A program made the position numbers and the translations under genes. The notes under the pieces were generated by a model. That model was not told the origin of the DNA. It ran no database searches and saw only the letters and a program-made list of their open reading frames with translations. Shown here one piece after another: positions 49,011-61,135 of a stretch of DNA of 64,000 bases. The DNA is from Rostratula benghalensis (Eukaryota > Chordata > Aves > Charadriiformes > Rostratulidae): positions 1,817,907 through 1,881,906 of the forward strand of contig VXAI01000115.1 of assembly GCA_013399305.1 (NCBI GenBank). The letters are read 5' to 3'. How positions within the stretch are numbered: position 1 is the stretch's first letter; the number at the start of each line of letters is the position of its first letter.

Positions 49011-51892
49011 ATCTGAAAGCTTACAGTAAGAGGTGAACAATTACCATGTGCTCAATTTGTGACATTATTGGCACCCCATGACACTATTGTAAATCACTTC
49101 ACCAGGTCTGCTCAGTTCTTCCTAATATGCTTATTTTCTATTGTTATGCTTGGAAGCTGAACAGATCAGCAGGAAAATGGTGTTGTTCTTCTCACTCTAT
49201 CTTTTTTTTAAAGGCACAGCTGCTGCCTACAGGATATACCCAGAAGCAAAATTCATTAATGATGCTGAGACAGAACTTTGTCACAGGAATGAGCTGTACA
49301 ATTGGGAAAGAAATTTAAAATATTATCTCTTGTTAGACTGCCATTGCCACTGCTCTGTTTTGACTTCACTGCCCTTTTTTATTATACATATATATAACAA
49401 TGCAAATAGCAAAATAGTTCTAACACCAGTGTCATATAGGCACTTTTCAAAAACATATTTCAGAGCACTTCACCTGTCATAAATCCCATTTTGCAGAGCC
49501 ATTTTGTCACAGGTAGCATCTCAATCCAATGCCACCTGTGACAGGGCTTAACATGATCCCAAGGACAGGTCACCCCTTGAGAGGATGGACTGCTCTGGAG
49601 TCCATGTCTGATGTAGGTGAAGGACAGAAAGGCAGCTCTTCTGACAAGCAGAACTTAAAGCAACTGCAAAAGCTTGGCTTGCATTTCACTGGAGCCCACA
49701 ACCAAGAAGCAACTACAAACGTATTTGTTAACCTCAGTAGGAAGGAAAGGGAGCAACATGGATAGAGCCTGGCTAGATGTTAGCTGAATATCTGAATTCT
49801 TCTCTCCAAAAAGCTAATCCAGTATTGGCAAGCCATGAATTTAATGACTCAGTACAAGACCCAGAATGAACCCACAGAATGGGTTATGACAGGTTTGCTA
49901 ATGAAGGGTTCTGTATTTATTGACAGGGATGAAATTAATCCAGTACTAGTCAATCTTTGAGACAAAAATCAACAAGAATTAATTCAGGTTGACTGAAATT
50001 AAGCAAAAAGCACTACCAAAACTATTGGGATGATGCAAGCGCTGCTAAAATACATTTCCAATCAAAACATAGCGGGGGGTGTATGAATCTTACGTGGAGG
50101 TTATTCGCCTGTTAAATGCAAGGAGAGTCTGCAGCAAATGAATGAGAACCCACAAACCCAGTGGGTGGCTGTCACAAGAAGTTATACTGCCAGGGTAAAA
50201 GAAAAATTGCTCTGCAAAATGAGAGCAATGCAAAAGAATGCACAGGTAGCGAAGAAAACAGAGGTGCTGCTTTGTGAAGAAGGAGATTAAGCAAAGACCT
50301 CACCAGAACTAATGTCACCTTGTCAGTAAGGTATCAGGTGTTACTGGTACAGATTATTCCTAGGATGAAGTGCCACTGCAAAATCCAAGCAAAATTCCAG
50401 CATACCAGTCAAAATAACGCTTGCAAAAATCTGTAAGCACTCACAGCTCTCAAACCATGCACAGGTGTCAACCAGAGATTTTTTGATAAAGGACAGAATT
50501 ACTTGTCATCATGTTAAGTGTGTCCATAAGCACACTGAATGCACAAACACATATGGACCCAATTTTCAGGTTGTATAAAATTACTATTCCTGTACCAAAA
50601 ATCCAAGAACTTCAGGTGGCAAATCTGCATCATGCTCCAGACAGCTAATAAAGGAACAAGTGCTTCATAGGAGTAAAATATTTTCATCCTGTTCAGTTTA
50701 GCATAACCCTAAAAAATTGGCAGCAAGATGTGCTACTGTTGTTGCATGTTCAACTTAAAAAGATATTAGGGATGGGAATTTATCTTGCCAAGTTTTTACC
50801 TTACCTTTCAGAAGTCTTGGTAACACTAAGATCTGTTGAAGATTGGGTTTCAATGGGATGCTGGCAGGAATTCACCTTCATTGAAATGAAGCAACTAATA
50901 AAAATTCAGATGGATTCATCCAGGCAATGACTTGTGGCTCTGTTACTGCAGGTAGAGCAGTGAGTGGTTTATGTATGCAGCTCTTCCACCTCTACAGTAA
51001 TAACCTATGCACAGACTGAAAGAGAGATGTATGCAACTGTGTTCAGCTGTGAGGGTTTCCATCAATATGTGTGTGGGAGGGAAGTGATTGTGGAATCTCA
51101 TCATACGTTACCCATGCTGGCTGTATTGCAAAACCATCTGAAAAAAACCCAATTTATAAATATTATTATTCTTATTTGAATAATGTGGGTTGTCATTAAA
51201 CACTAGGGCTCTAAAATACATATTCCAAACTAATTTTATATTAATTTTTCTTGTTATTGTTTTACCACCGTTAGGAAAGGGGAGGATGTAAGGGATCCAG
51301 TGGGGGGTGATACAATAAACATATTTTGATTCATTTCAGCAGAAAAATTATATTACTGGTGACAGAGAATCATCAGTAAATAAAGTGACCTTGAGACCAC
51401 CAGTTGCGTGAGGCGTTAAAAAGAGTGAAGACATGACAAAAATGACAGAGTATTTGACTGTTTATTTTCACCTCCCCTGCATTGCACTGTCAAAGGATGA
51501 AGAACAGAAAAGCATAGCATCTGTGCTAGGAAACATCTATGAGCATTAATTAATTATAATGCTAGTCCTCTGTGTTCTGGATGTGGTGTCACTCTCTCAC
51601 AAACACTTTGCTTGTTCCGCTATCATCAACTCAATTATTTGAGATGCTTCTCGGCAGGTGTATATGATGCATACTTTCAAAAGCTTCTTTGTGATGAAAT
51701 ATTCTCAATGGCTTAACGCACATTCCCTTATGCCACAGACTGTTAAAAGCTCAGTCACATACCCTGTTCAAAAACCCCTCGGTAACATTCATACTGACAA
51801 TACAGCAAGAGCCAGCCACAATGACAATAAAATTTGTAACTTATGTATTGAGGCCAAACAAAACACTCAAAAGCATACCACAGCCTAAGTGG

Positions 51893-52234
51893 GTTGAAGT
51901 CTCTCTACCACCACCTGAAGGGAGGTTGCAGAGAGCTGGGGGTCGGTCTCTTCTCCCAAGTAACAGCTGATAGGACACAAGGAAATAGACTCAAGGTGCA
52001 CCGGGGAAGGCTTGGGCTGGATATGGGGCAAAATTTCTTCACTGAAAGGATTGTCAAGCATTGGAACAGGATGCCCAGGGAAGTGGTGGAATCGCCGTCC
52101 CTGGAGATACTTAAAAGACGAATAAACGTCGTGTTTAGGGACATGTTTTAGTGGTGGTTTTGGCAGTGTTAGGTTGATGAGTGGACTGGATACTCTTAGA
52201 AGTCCTTCTAACCTATTTGATTCTATGATTCTAT
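51893..52234 (+). mobile_element. CR1 LINE 3' fragment, best-preserved copy
   Basis: A 5'-truncated CR1 of the avian type that begins with 'accacctgaagggaggttg' (51909-51927). It continues through 'ggtctcttctcccaagtaac' (about 51944-51963), 'ttcttcactgaaaggattg' (about 52028-52046), 'ttggaacagg..gcccagggaagtggtgga', 'ccctggagatactt' and 'ttgattctatgattctat' (52217-52234). The ORF2 C-terminal frame is open (51894-52151) and reads a HWNRMPREVVESPSLE-type stretch. It keeps an intact ATTCTATG-type tail and little decay, so it is probably the youngest insertion in the window. It encodes neither a complete reverse transcriptase nor an endonuclease. Confidence 0.95.
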
Positions 52235-55200
52235 CCTTGCCTCATCCTCTGGCTTTAGCATGGAGAGTGTGAGGTCAGGATGGGAGCACTTGGGAAAGAG
52301 CAGCACAGTGTGACTTGGAGCCTCCTCTCCTCATCACTGTGGCTGTGGGAGAGAGCACACACTTGGTACAAGTTGGCAGGCTCTGAGACAGCACTACCAG
52401 CTTGTAGCAGCCTGCTGAATAACAGCAACCACTAACATCAATAGGAGGACATTGCACAGTGTTTGGAGTCCTGTGTGTGAGAAAAAAATCTCAATGCTTT
52501 AAATGTCTCCCATGGGTCAGGTGAGATCTTTAGCTTTTGAAGAGCTTTCCCTGTGCCTTTGTCCTGCTGCAGCCAAATATTAGTCTTAAAGCAAGGGCTC
52601 AGCAGACACCAAAACCAAATCACAAATAAACATATATACAGATATATATATATGTCCATCCACATCTACTGGTATTGCAACTCCACCATTGGTACCCGGA
52701 TGCATGTGTTGCATTTGCAAAAACGAAAATACCCCCCATATCTAGAGTGAAAAAAAAAAAGGGGGGGAAAAATTCCTCCATTAACATTGTCAGAGTTGGG
52801 GAATGTTTCATGTTCAGACACCAGGTTTTACAGCTGACTTCCCCAGAGGCAGGTAACAGTGCACAGTACTGGGAGACGGAGCCCCCTTCATTTGTTTCAT
52901 GCATACCTCATTAGAATCCTACCTTTCCCCATTCACTGCTACAGACCAAGCTGCTCCCATTTTACAAATGGATGAGAAACCTGTACATGAGAAAACTGGC
53001 TACAGATATTCAGGAAGCCCCTTGCCAAATGTTGATCTATTTAACCACAGTGCAATGTATATGCTTTACAGATGTGGAATATAATTAATGGAGAATATTA
53101 CCTGTCTCCATTCTTAAAGCTGTTTTTTTCAAGATGATGTCACAAACAGACAATACTCCCTGGCTAAATTATACTCCCACAACAACAGGGAGGGAAGAAA
53201 TTTAGGGCTATTTACTACACAAGCGCAGGTCCCAGTGCTTCATTTTGCAATAGAAATGATGTACGAGTAGGCTAGCTTGTGCTCAGACCCTTGTCTTATT
53301 TACAGTTCTTTTGTAGTCTTATTTTCATATGTTATGGGGCAGTCAGACCAAAAACATGTTGTTGTTATAGCCATGTACAATTTGTTCTTTCTGCTTTGTG
53401 AATGTTTACTTTATAAGGTTGTTTGTCAGAAAGACAGAGGACAAATAGGAGAAGCCCATTTTATGTTGCTGAAACTAAATTCAGACCTGATAGAGACACA
53501 CAAAAGTGGCACCACAGTTCTTCCAGTTAGGTGTTTCATCCTACCTCCATAGAAAATAATAACAAATTCCCATTGATCTCAGGGTTAGAGAGCAGGGCTT
53601 GACTTCAAAACACCATCTGAACAGCTCTCTGGTGAGTGGTGACATTTCTGACTCTCAGACCTTCTATTAGGATGGTATGCTGTAAGAGACTTTGTTTCTT
53701 AAATAGTTTTCTGGCTTGTTTCATACTTAATTAACTTGCTGTGCAGTCACAATGATCCTGCTGCTGAGAGAGGTAGCCCATGGATGATATACATCTCTAC
53801 AAATTCCCATCAAGAAGTGTAGATGCTCCTTTATAATGCAGGTATATTTACAACTACTCCCATCCTGTTTGACACTCACTAGGCTTTCTGTTTGTATTCC
53901 AACAGGATTTATAGGCTTCTACATTATTTAAACCTTAGTGTGATTCTGCATCATCCCTGGTGCAGGTAGTTGAGCACATTTTCGTGGTCTTACCAATGCA
54001 CCTTGGTGTTACACAGGTGCCTGACTTCATTGACACCAGGATCTCCAATAGTCCTGGAACTTAGAGTCACCCTTTTCCCAAACTCTACTGCTGTAGTTTT
54101 ACTTTGGGCTTACAGTTTTCTTCTTCTGGGACCAGGTAATAGTGGGAGCAAGAGGGCATTGCTGGAGTTGAAGGAAACAATTGCTCTAGCAAATAAATAT
54201 ATAGATCTAAATGGAATAGGACTATAAACTCAAACTTGCATTTACCATAATCTTTCCTTATCTCTCTGAAGCTTTCTTTATCTTTAGATCAAAGCCTTCC
54301 TTTCCTTTCTAGCCAGTCTATCAGCTCTCTCTTCCAGGATTTTTCCCTCCTCCAAATGGCTGGTAAAAGATCACAACCTTAGCAACACTTCCCACTGACT
54401 TGACCTGCTCAGACTTTGGTAACAGACTCCAATAATTGTCCATTTATTTAAGGTATAGCAGCCAGTTATTACCCCAAGAGGATTTCCATGTAATGGAGCA
54501 ACACAGATGTTCAACATTTCCCTCTTATTAGGTGTGTGTCACTGTTCCTTTAGCCTTCCTCTGGTGGGCAGATGAGCCAAAAGGTCCAAGGGCTGCAATC
54601 TGATACAGATATGTATTCATGGCCCCTGATGAGAAACAGAATAAACTGTATATGGAGGCCCCAAATTGACACCATTGTTTGTTGCAAATTTCCCAGATGT
54701 TATGATTCAAATGTCTTCATGATGGAGGGAAAATCAGCACTTTCCCTGCAGTCAGAGGAACTCAAGGTTTTCCAATTATGGTCACACACTCGGTCTTATT
54801 AGCACAAAATTTAATTTGCGTTAATCAGACTGAGGTGGCTAGAGCGCGAAATTAACTTGACTTTCATTTTGCATCATACAGTAAACTAACTTGGAATCAC
54901 TGTAGAAATTCGAGCTGTGAATGATGGATGAGATGAAAAAAAAAAAAGAAGAATAAACAGTGTTGTGCAATCGTCACTGTACCAAAAGAGACACAATATT
55001 CAATTAAGTTGTATAGAGAAAAGTTTTACTTCCCTCACAAATTGAGGGGCACATTGCCCTCAGCTGCACCCATATTTTGCCACTGAAGCTGAGAACAGAA
55101 TTTGGACCCAAATATTTTTCTTTAGCATCCCCTCTATTCTGAGAGCTATATATGCTCAGTCTATCTTGCCAATAATTTTTCAAACTGTTATTTTTTCCAG

Positions 55201-55337
55201 TAAATTACAATTTAGTGAAAATAGAAACACATTAGTTTCAATGACATTTTCATTCTCAAGTTCAAGACTCTTGTTCAAAATCCAGAGGGAAAGTGAAGCA
55301 TTTACTAGAGGCAAGCCAGAAGCCACGAAGTGTCCAA

Positions 55338-55413
55338 CTGGGATATGGATTTCAAGTGCCTGTTCCTAGTGAGGAAGTGTAAGAACAGGCACTTGAAATC
55401 TTCCACATCCCAG
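55338..55413. other. 76-nt long-stem hairpin, miRNA-precursor-like
   Basis: GATTTCAAGTGCCTGTTC (55348-55365) is perfectly complementary to GAACAGGCACTTGAAATC (55383-55400), with a 17-base loop between them. Outside a small asymmetric internal loop (3 against 6 bases) the stem resumes with CTGGGAT (55338-55344) paired to ATCCCAG (55407-55413), giving 25 pairs in all. The size and shape resemble a pre-miRNA, and either strand could be transcribed. I do not recognise it as a known miRNA. A recent inverted duplication by template switching would give the same structure. Confidence 0.45.
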
Positions 55414-55505
55414 AGAAGTGCGCTCATGACTGGCTCTTCTGGAAGTGTGTTTTCCCTTGAACTCATTCAAAAGGCTTCTGTTTCACCTCAATGAAGAACA
55501 AAGTC

Positions 55506-55551
55506 TTTTCCCTTTTTCCTTTCCCTTTCCCTTTCCCTTCCATTCCCCTCC
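55506..55551. repeat. (CCCTTT)n pyrimidine tract
   Basis: Imperfect CCCTTT/TTTCCC units on a pure pyrimidine + strand, about 45 bases. Confidence 0.85.
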
Positions 55552-56569
55552 CTCAAACCAGAATTCTGTTTTCCATCCAAGGTTAACATTCATTCCCTTT
55601 TCCCATCTCTCTACCACCTCTCCCATGTGACTAAAGTAAATGTTTGGGAGATGGAAGCTGCCCTATACACTGGAACCACAACTGCCACCACCTGAACCAT
55701 TTCCTTATAAACAACAGGAAAAATAAAACAATGCTTCTCAAACATTGGCGTCAAACTTTTTCAATTATATTTTAACACTTTTTCTCTCCCCTCTTGCCAT
55801 AAACAGAGAGATTTCTGTCTAGGAGCAAACTGCAAGTTTGAGAAGGGTACTGACATTGCAAGAAAGCTGCAGAAAAGTTTGGAGGATAAAATGGGAAGGT
55901 TTGGGGCGTGGGGGTGGAGAGAGAAAGAAAAGCAAGCAAGAGCATAGAAAACTGAGAAACAGTTAGGTTCACTTCTGTGCAGGAAGACCTGGATGAGATG
56001 GGGGCTGGAGCAACTTCAGCTGGGGTAAGTGAATTGAGAAAAGGGATAAGTGCTTCTAGCCGTGGTGGCAGGTGCCCAAATGCCACCTACCTTCTGACAA
56101 TAGGAAAATTCTACTCCTGTTTATACGCAGTGCTGTATACAGGAGCAGAACGTTCCCTGCACAAAATGGTCTTAATTATTTTTTTCAGAGGAAGAGTAAA
56201 TTTTATCACCAAGTGGGAAACACTGCTTACTGTTTACTATCTTTAAACTGTGAAATGTGCTGGAAAATAAAGACTTTAATTAAAGTTGTCTTTTCAATGC
56301 CTATTCCTTGCAGAAAAGTGACACCATTTCAAAACACTGCTTTTCTTGTATGCCTCTATTTACTTGCCCATTTTTCATATTATAGCTTCTATTTAACCAA
56401 TTTCAACTACATATTTAACGTCTCCCCAGATGTAACTGCAACACATTCAAGAGCCTTGCAAAGTAGAAAAAAGTTGCTTGCTATCTTCTCTGTCTCCAAA
56501 AAGGTGGAGAACACAAAATCAACCAGCCTCAAAGCTGTTTTCCCGGATTAACATCAGAAGTCCTGCCTT

Positions 56570-56830
56570 TATTATTTAAACAAACTAGATATTGTTTGTA
56601 CTGTAAAGCTCTGATCTGAAAACACCAGAGCAAGATAGGAACAGGTTTTGCCAACTCTTCCTATTAACAGCAGAGGGTAAAATTTGCTGACTCGCTTTGT
56701 GACAGTAATTGGCTAAAGCCGGCATAGTATAATTGTGTTTTTAACTGTCTTAAATGTATTTGCATATTCAAAGTATGACACATAGCCTGTATGTATGCAA
56801 ATAGCCATTAAACCACAGCACTGTTCCTAT
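56570..56830. promoter_or_regulatory. Possible conserved non-coding element with two POU octamers
   Basis: ATTTGCAT (56758-56765) and its reverse complement ATGCAAAT (56795-56802) lie 29 bp apart in opposite orientation. The first sits inside TGTATTTGCATATTCAAAG. Nearby are AATTGGCTAAAGCC and TTGTGACAGTAATTGG-like homeodomain sites. Exact octamers are binding sites for POU-domain (OCT) factors. The density is suggestive of an enhancer about 5 kb from the CpG island, but function is inferred. Confidence 0.3.
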
Positions 56831-59800
56831 TTCTTTACTTGTCTTAAAGCATGTGGAAAGTATGCCTGAGGAGCTCGGCTTTGCTCCACATATCTATCTG
56901 CACTCCCCGGCAATAGAGATCGAGTTGTGGGGGTTTTTTTAGGCCACGTACAGCAGAAAGCCAGGCAGCATTTCCCAGGCCAGCTACAAAGTTACATGAA
57001 ACACTGTACTAGCAATAACTAGCTCTGGAGCAATGAATAACCAGCAACCAAGCTACTCCTGGGAAAGCTCGCTTGCATTTTAAATCAACAAGAAAATGGT
57101 GACCCATTTTCAAAGTATAAAGTAATTCCTGCCAGAAAACTAACTTTTTTTTTTTTTTGGTGGCTCCTAACCAGGTGAAAGCTGTGTACGTGACTTCTGC
57201 AAAGCCAGAGTCCCACTTCAGGCTATGAATCCTGCCCTTGATTGCACTTGATTCGAGACACTTCTCTGCCTCTGGGAACTTTGCACATTACCCTTGAACA
57301 GCAAGCACCTGTGTTTAGTAGCCAGGTGACACTAGGAGGGATGCTTGGAGTGGGGATAGGATGATTTTTGGAGAGCTTTTCAATCAAATGGTATAAGGGC
57401 ATAATTTTTGGACCTTTCAGTTACATTTCACAAAACCTTGATCTAGGAAGATGGAGGACAGCCGTGGTGATGAGGAGAGCCTGGAGGATCTTCTTGATCC
57501 CTTCAAGTATGAGGGCCCTGTATCAAATCTCCCCAGGCAGGAGGTTTTGGCAGGAGGTAGATAAGAGGAAGTGACAGCAAAAACAGGAGAGGCCGCTCCT
57601 CACCCATGCTGCTTGGCCTGAAGTGATTAATTCTGGCCTTGCACGCTGCCCTGGCCCCTCTCTTTGCACAGGTCAGGCTGCCTGTGAGCCAGCATGTGCT
57701 GCAGTGGACAGGCTGGGCAAAAAGGGCATCATCTGCCTACCAGGGTGTCAGGCAGTGAATATCTATTTGCCTCCCTGCTGATAATGCCATCCCGGAAAGG
57801 CTTTTTTGCAAGGAAGTACCCCACTGTACATTGAGAAAACTGTCGTTCTGAAACCAATTTTTGTCTCTATTCTCCTGCCCGGATGATTCAGCAGATGCAG
57901 CACTTCATTTTTTTTTTTTTCTTCAAAAACCTGCTACATAAAAATGTGTTCATTTCAGTTAACCTTTTCAACCAAAGAGCCATCCCACTGCAGATCATCA
58001 ATAATGCCTCCATAAATCAGAACTGCACAGAGTGCAGGCAGAGATTAATTCTAAGTAATTTTGTGTATAAAAATTGGTCCCAAACTCATCTATCTCCAGA
58101 TATTTATTTACATATACAGAATATCCAGGCTTTGAATTCCAGTGAAGTTTTGCACTGACTGATTTTTAATAAAAATTGCCTAAAGGCTGCAAATTACTTT
58201 AGCATCCTCAACTTCCATGACAAGGAGTCAAGGCAAATAGCATCCAATAAGTGCTACTAATAGAAATAAATAACAGGCAGGGAAATGGACAGAAGCTTCC
58301 AGAGTTTTAGCAGAAAAGTGGATGAGATCATTGTTCAAGTTCATCAAAGCAGCCAGCCTTCAGAAATATTTTACTGCCCGTGTCCTTAGGATGCTACAGT
58401 CTTTTGCTCGTGAAGGCTTTGCGGTGATCTTCTTAATGTGAGGGACAGAGCTTTGCAATGTTTGTGGTTTTAACTGCACGACTGCCTGTGATGTTTGTGC
58501 AGTGCCACAAAAACACTGGGTGGAGGATGTCAACTGAGGGTGGTGGAGCACCAGAGAGGACAGAAGGGAGCTCCCTGTCCTACTCACATTTAAGTCCCTA
58601 CCCTGTTACTCACTTCACGCAGCTGAAGTTCACCTGTTTTGAAGCTTGGAGATGACTTCTGCAATAATGTGACAATTGGTAGAAAAATCCAAGCTGAAGA
58701 TAGCTCAGACACCTTTGTCTTTTCATTTCATTTCTTTACTGTTTTTTTATGAATTTGGCTCCTTGATGAGACCACCACAGGGGGGACTTGCACATGCAAG
58801 GCAGTAAATGGATAGATGACCCCAGAGCAATGGAAGTCCATGCTGTGGATGTGGAAGTCTGCGCTTCCTTTCTAAGGCAAATATGAGGGAAAGAAAAGCA
58901 AAGAATTGGCTGTGACTCTGCTTACTGGCTTTCACATCTGAGCCAGCACTGAAGGATAATAATTATTTATTAATACAGGTCAGGTCAGCAGTAAGTTAGC
59001 GCTTTCCCTCAAGAGCAGAGAGAAATAGAAAGAAACTGTGTACCTCATATCTTTTGAGTTCCAGGGCTGCCTCAGAGATGGTGGAGCATACAGTTGGTGT
59101 CAGGATCCGAATTAACACCCATTGCATCTCCTACTGCACCTTACTGAGTTGCAACAAACGTTGGCCTGCAGCTAGGCTGACTCTCTAGACACACATGCAA
59201 CAGGATGCACATTTCTTTCAGAGATCATCTGTGACATACTGGCAAACACCCTCCCTTTCTTATTTTTTTTTTCCCTTGGCTGTTCTGTGCAAACAAAAGG
59301 AGCTCTTAGAAACATCTTGTACACACACAAGTACCCATCAGCCAGGATGTGACAAGCTCTGTGAGGCCAACCAAATGTAGGTAGGCATCTGAAACCAAAC
59401 CACCTCACCACTGAGCCGGGGAGGATTTCATCAGAATGTTTCTGAAGGGCAAAGAAACAGCTTGCTTTGGAGAGGAAGCACTTCTACCAATCACCTGCCA
59501 CAAGATGATATGAGAAAAGAAAACCAGGCCACACTCTCTCCTAAGGGAGAGTTGTTAATTGAGCTCTGGATGCTCCGATCCTAAATTCATGTCTGCATCC
59601 TAACAGCTTCAACACCGAAATTCATCTGAGGTGTGCAGAAGCCAACAACAGTAACTCCAGCTTATTAAAAACCTGCTTGATGATTAGAAACAAATGCAGC
59701 ATGTGACAACTGCAGGACCCTCTGTGTGCAGCGGGATGGCAATGCCTGGCCAAAGGGGAGACAGCGCTGCTGCAGAGCTAGGAGATCCACCGACTCTGAG

Positions 59801-61117
59801 GGTGCTGCAAGGAACAGGCACGCTCCTTCCCTTCCTGCCCCAAACAGGGGCAGCATGCACCCCCAAGCTATCTCAAGGTTTGCAGAAAAGAGATTTAAAC
59901 CCACCTAATGCATCCCGCCCAAGGATTAATGGCAGAAAATTGTCTTTGGGGATTGTGAGAATTGGGAGATGGGTGCTATGCAGGTACCCAAGGCTTACTC
60001 ATTAACTTACTCATTAAGAGCACCCCTTTTGCTCAAAACCAGAATAGTTCTGAAATAAAATTGCAATGACTTGGGTGAAATTCAGCTTTGGTAAATTCAA
60101 TAGAAAAATACTCTTTTACATCAGTGGAGCGATATTAGCAAGGATATATTTTGAAACGGTTGAATGAGTTTGTGCCTGGGCTTTAGGGATCTTTGTGTAC
60201 TGTACCCTGCCAGTTTAAATGATGACTACAAAGATCTGTTATAAAACTTTTTCCAGGAGAGGCAAAAGCTTTCTCTGTGTCACAGTTTTTAATATACTGT
60301 GACGCTTGCTCACAGTAAATTAGGTTATTTATCCCCTTTATTTATATGCACTGCTCCAACACTATAACAAAACAAAGTGATAGATGTACCTATACCAGTA
60401 GTCAAACTCAATAGCAAAGCAACAGCAACTGTGTGTAACTTTACCCTATTGTTATCAATTTATATAAAAGACAAATTCTTCAAGCTGTGAATGTAAGAAA
60501 GTAAATTCTTCACCATTCTGGACTTGCCAGCAGTTACTTTGTCCTCTGATCTCAAACCTTTCCCCAGGCTGATGCCAATCTCACCAGCCTTATGCCAATT
60601 CACTTTCCTAGTGTCTAGGGATTTTCTTCCTTATTACACCACTGAAACTGAAGACAGAATCAGGCCAATGGTCAGAAATACAGCAGGCAAAGCTCTTCCA
60701 TTTTGGAGTTCAGAGCCCAAACCAAATGCAAAATGTCAAAGGCAGAAGCAAACCTTATTGGATTGCAGACTAACTCCACCTGCCTTCTGCAGATAAATTT
60801 TACATTTCAGTGTGTAGGGAAGACTCCTACTGCAGTTAATAAAAATTGTGCTCAACCAGCGTTATTTGTCACCAATCCAATCACCTATTCTGGAAAGTCT
60901 TTTGCTGCAAGAGAGGGAAGTCTTTGGATGACAAGCTCTCCTAATACTGTGTTTAACCAATCTCGGATTTTCATGCAGAAGATTTTGATGTTACCAGCTT
61001 CCCTGTACTATTCACTTAATTTATGCTATTCATTTACATCTTATTCCAAATTGAAATTCTATTTCACTGGTATATTGAAAACAAGCCTATTAAAGAATAG
61101 CATATTTTAAAATAGTA

Positions 61118-61135
61118 ACAGACTTAAAAGTCTGT
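61118..61135. repeat. 18-bp inverted repeat
   Basis: ACAGACTT, AA, AAGTCTGT. A second inverted repeat (AAAACTAACT/AGTTAGTTTT, 61165-61194) follows within 30 bases. Both are short and AT-rich. Confidence 0.6.

Larger units (their letters stand above)
47921..51892. other. AT-rich non-coding DNA with motif-dense blocks
   Basis: No gene is recognised. It holds the CTCF-like core (48485-48497) and a homeodomain/SOX motif block (about 48860-49010). Confidence 0.5.

Noticed and set aside
56072..56551. 159-codon open frame
   Set aside because: It begins with GTG, its first ATG comes after 75 codons, it has no splice signals and no recognisable domain. The length is within chance expectation for a 64-kb six-frame scan.
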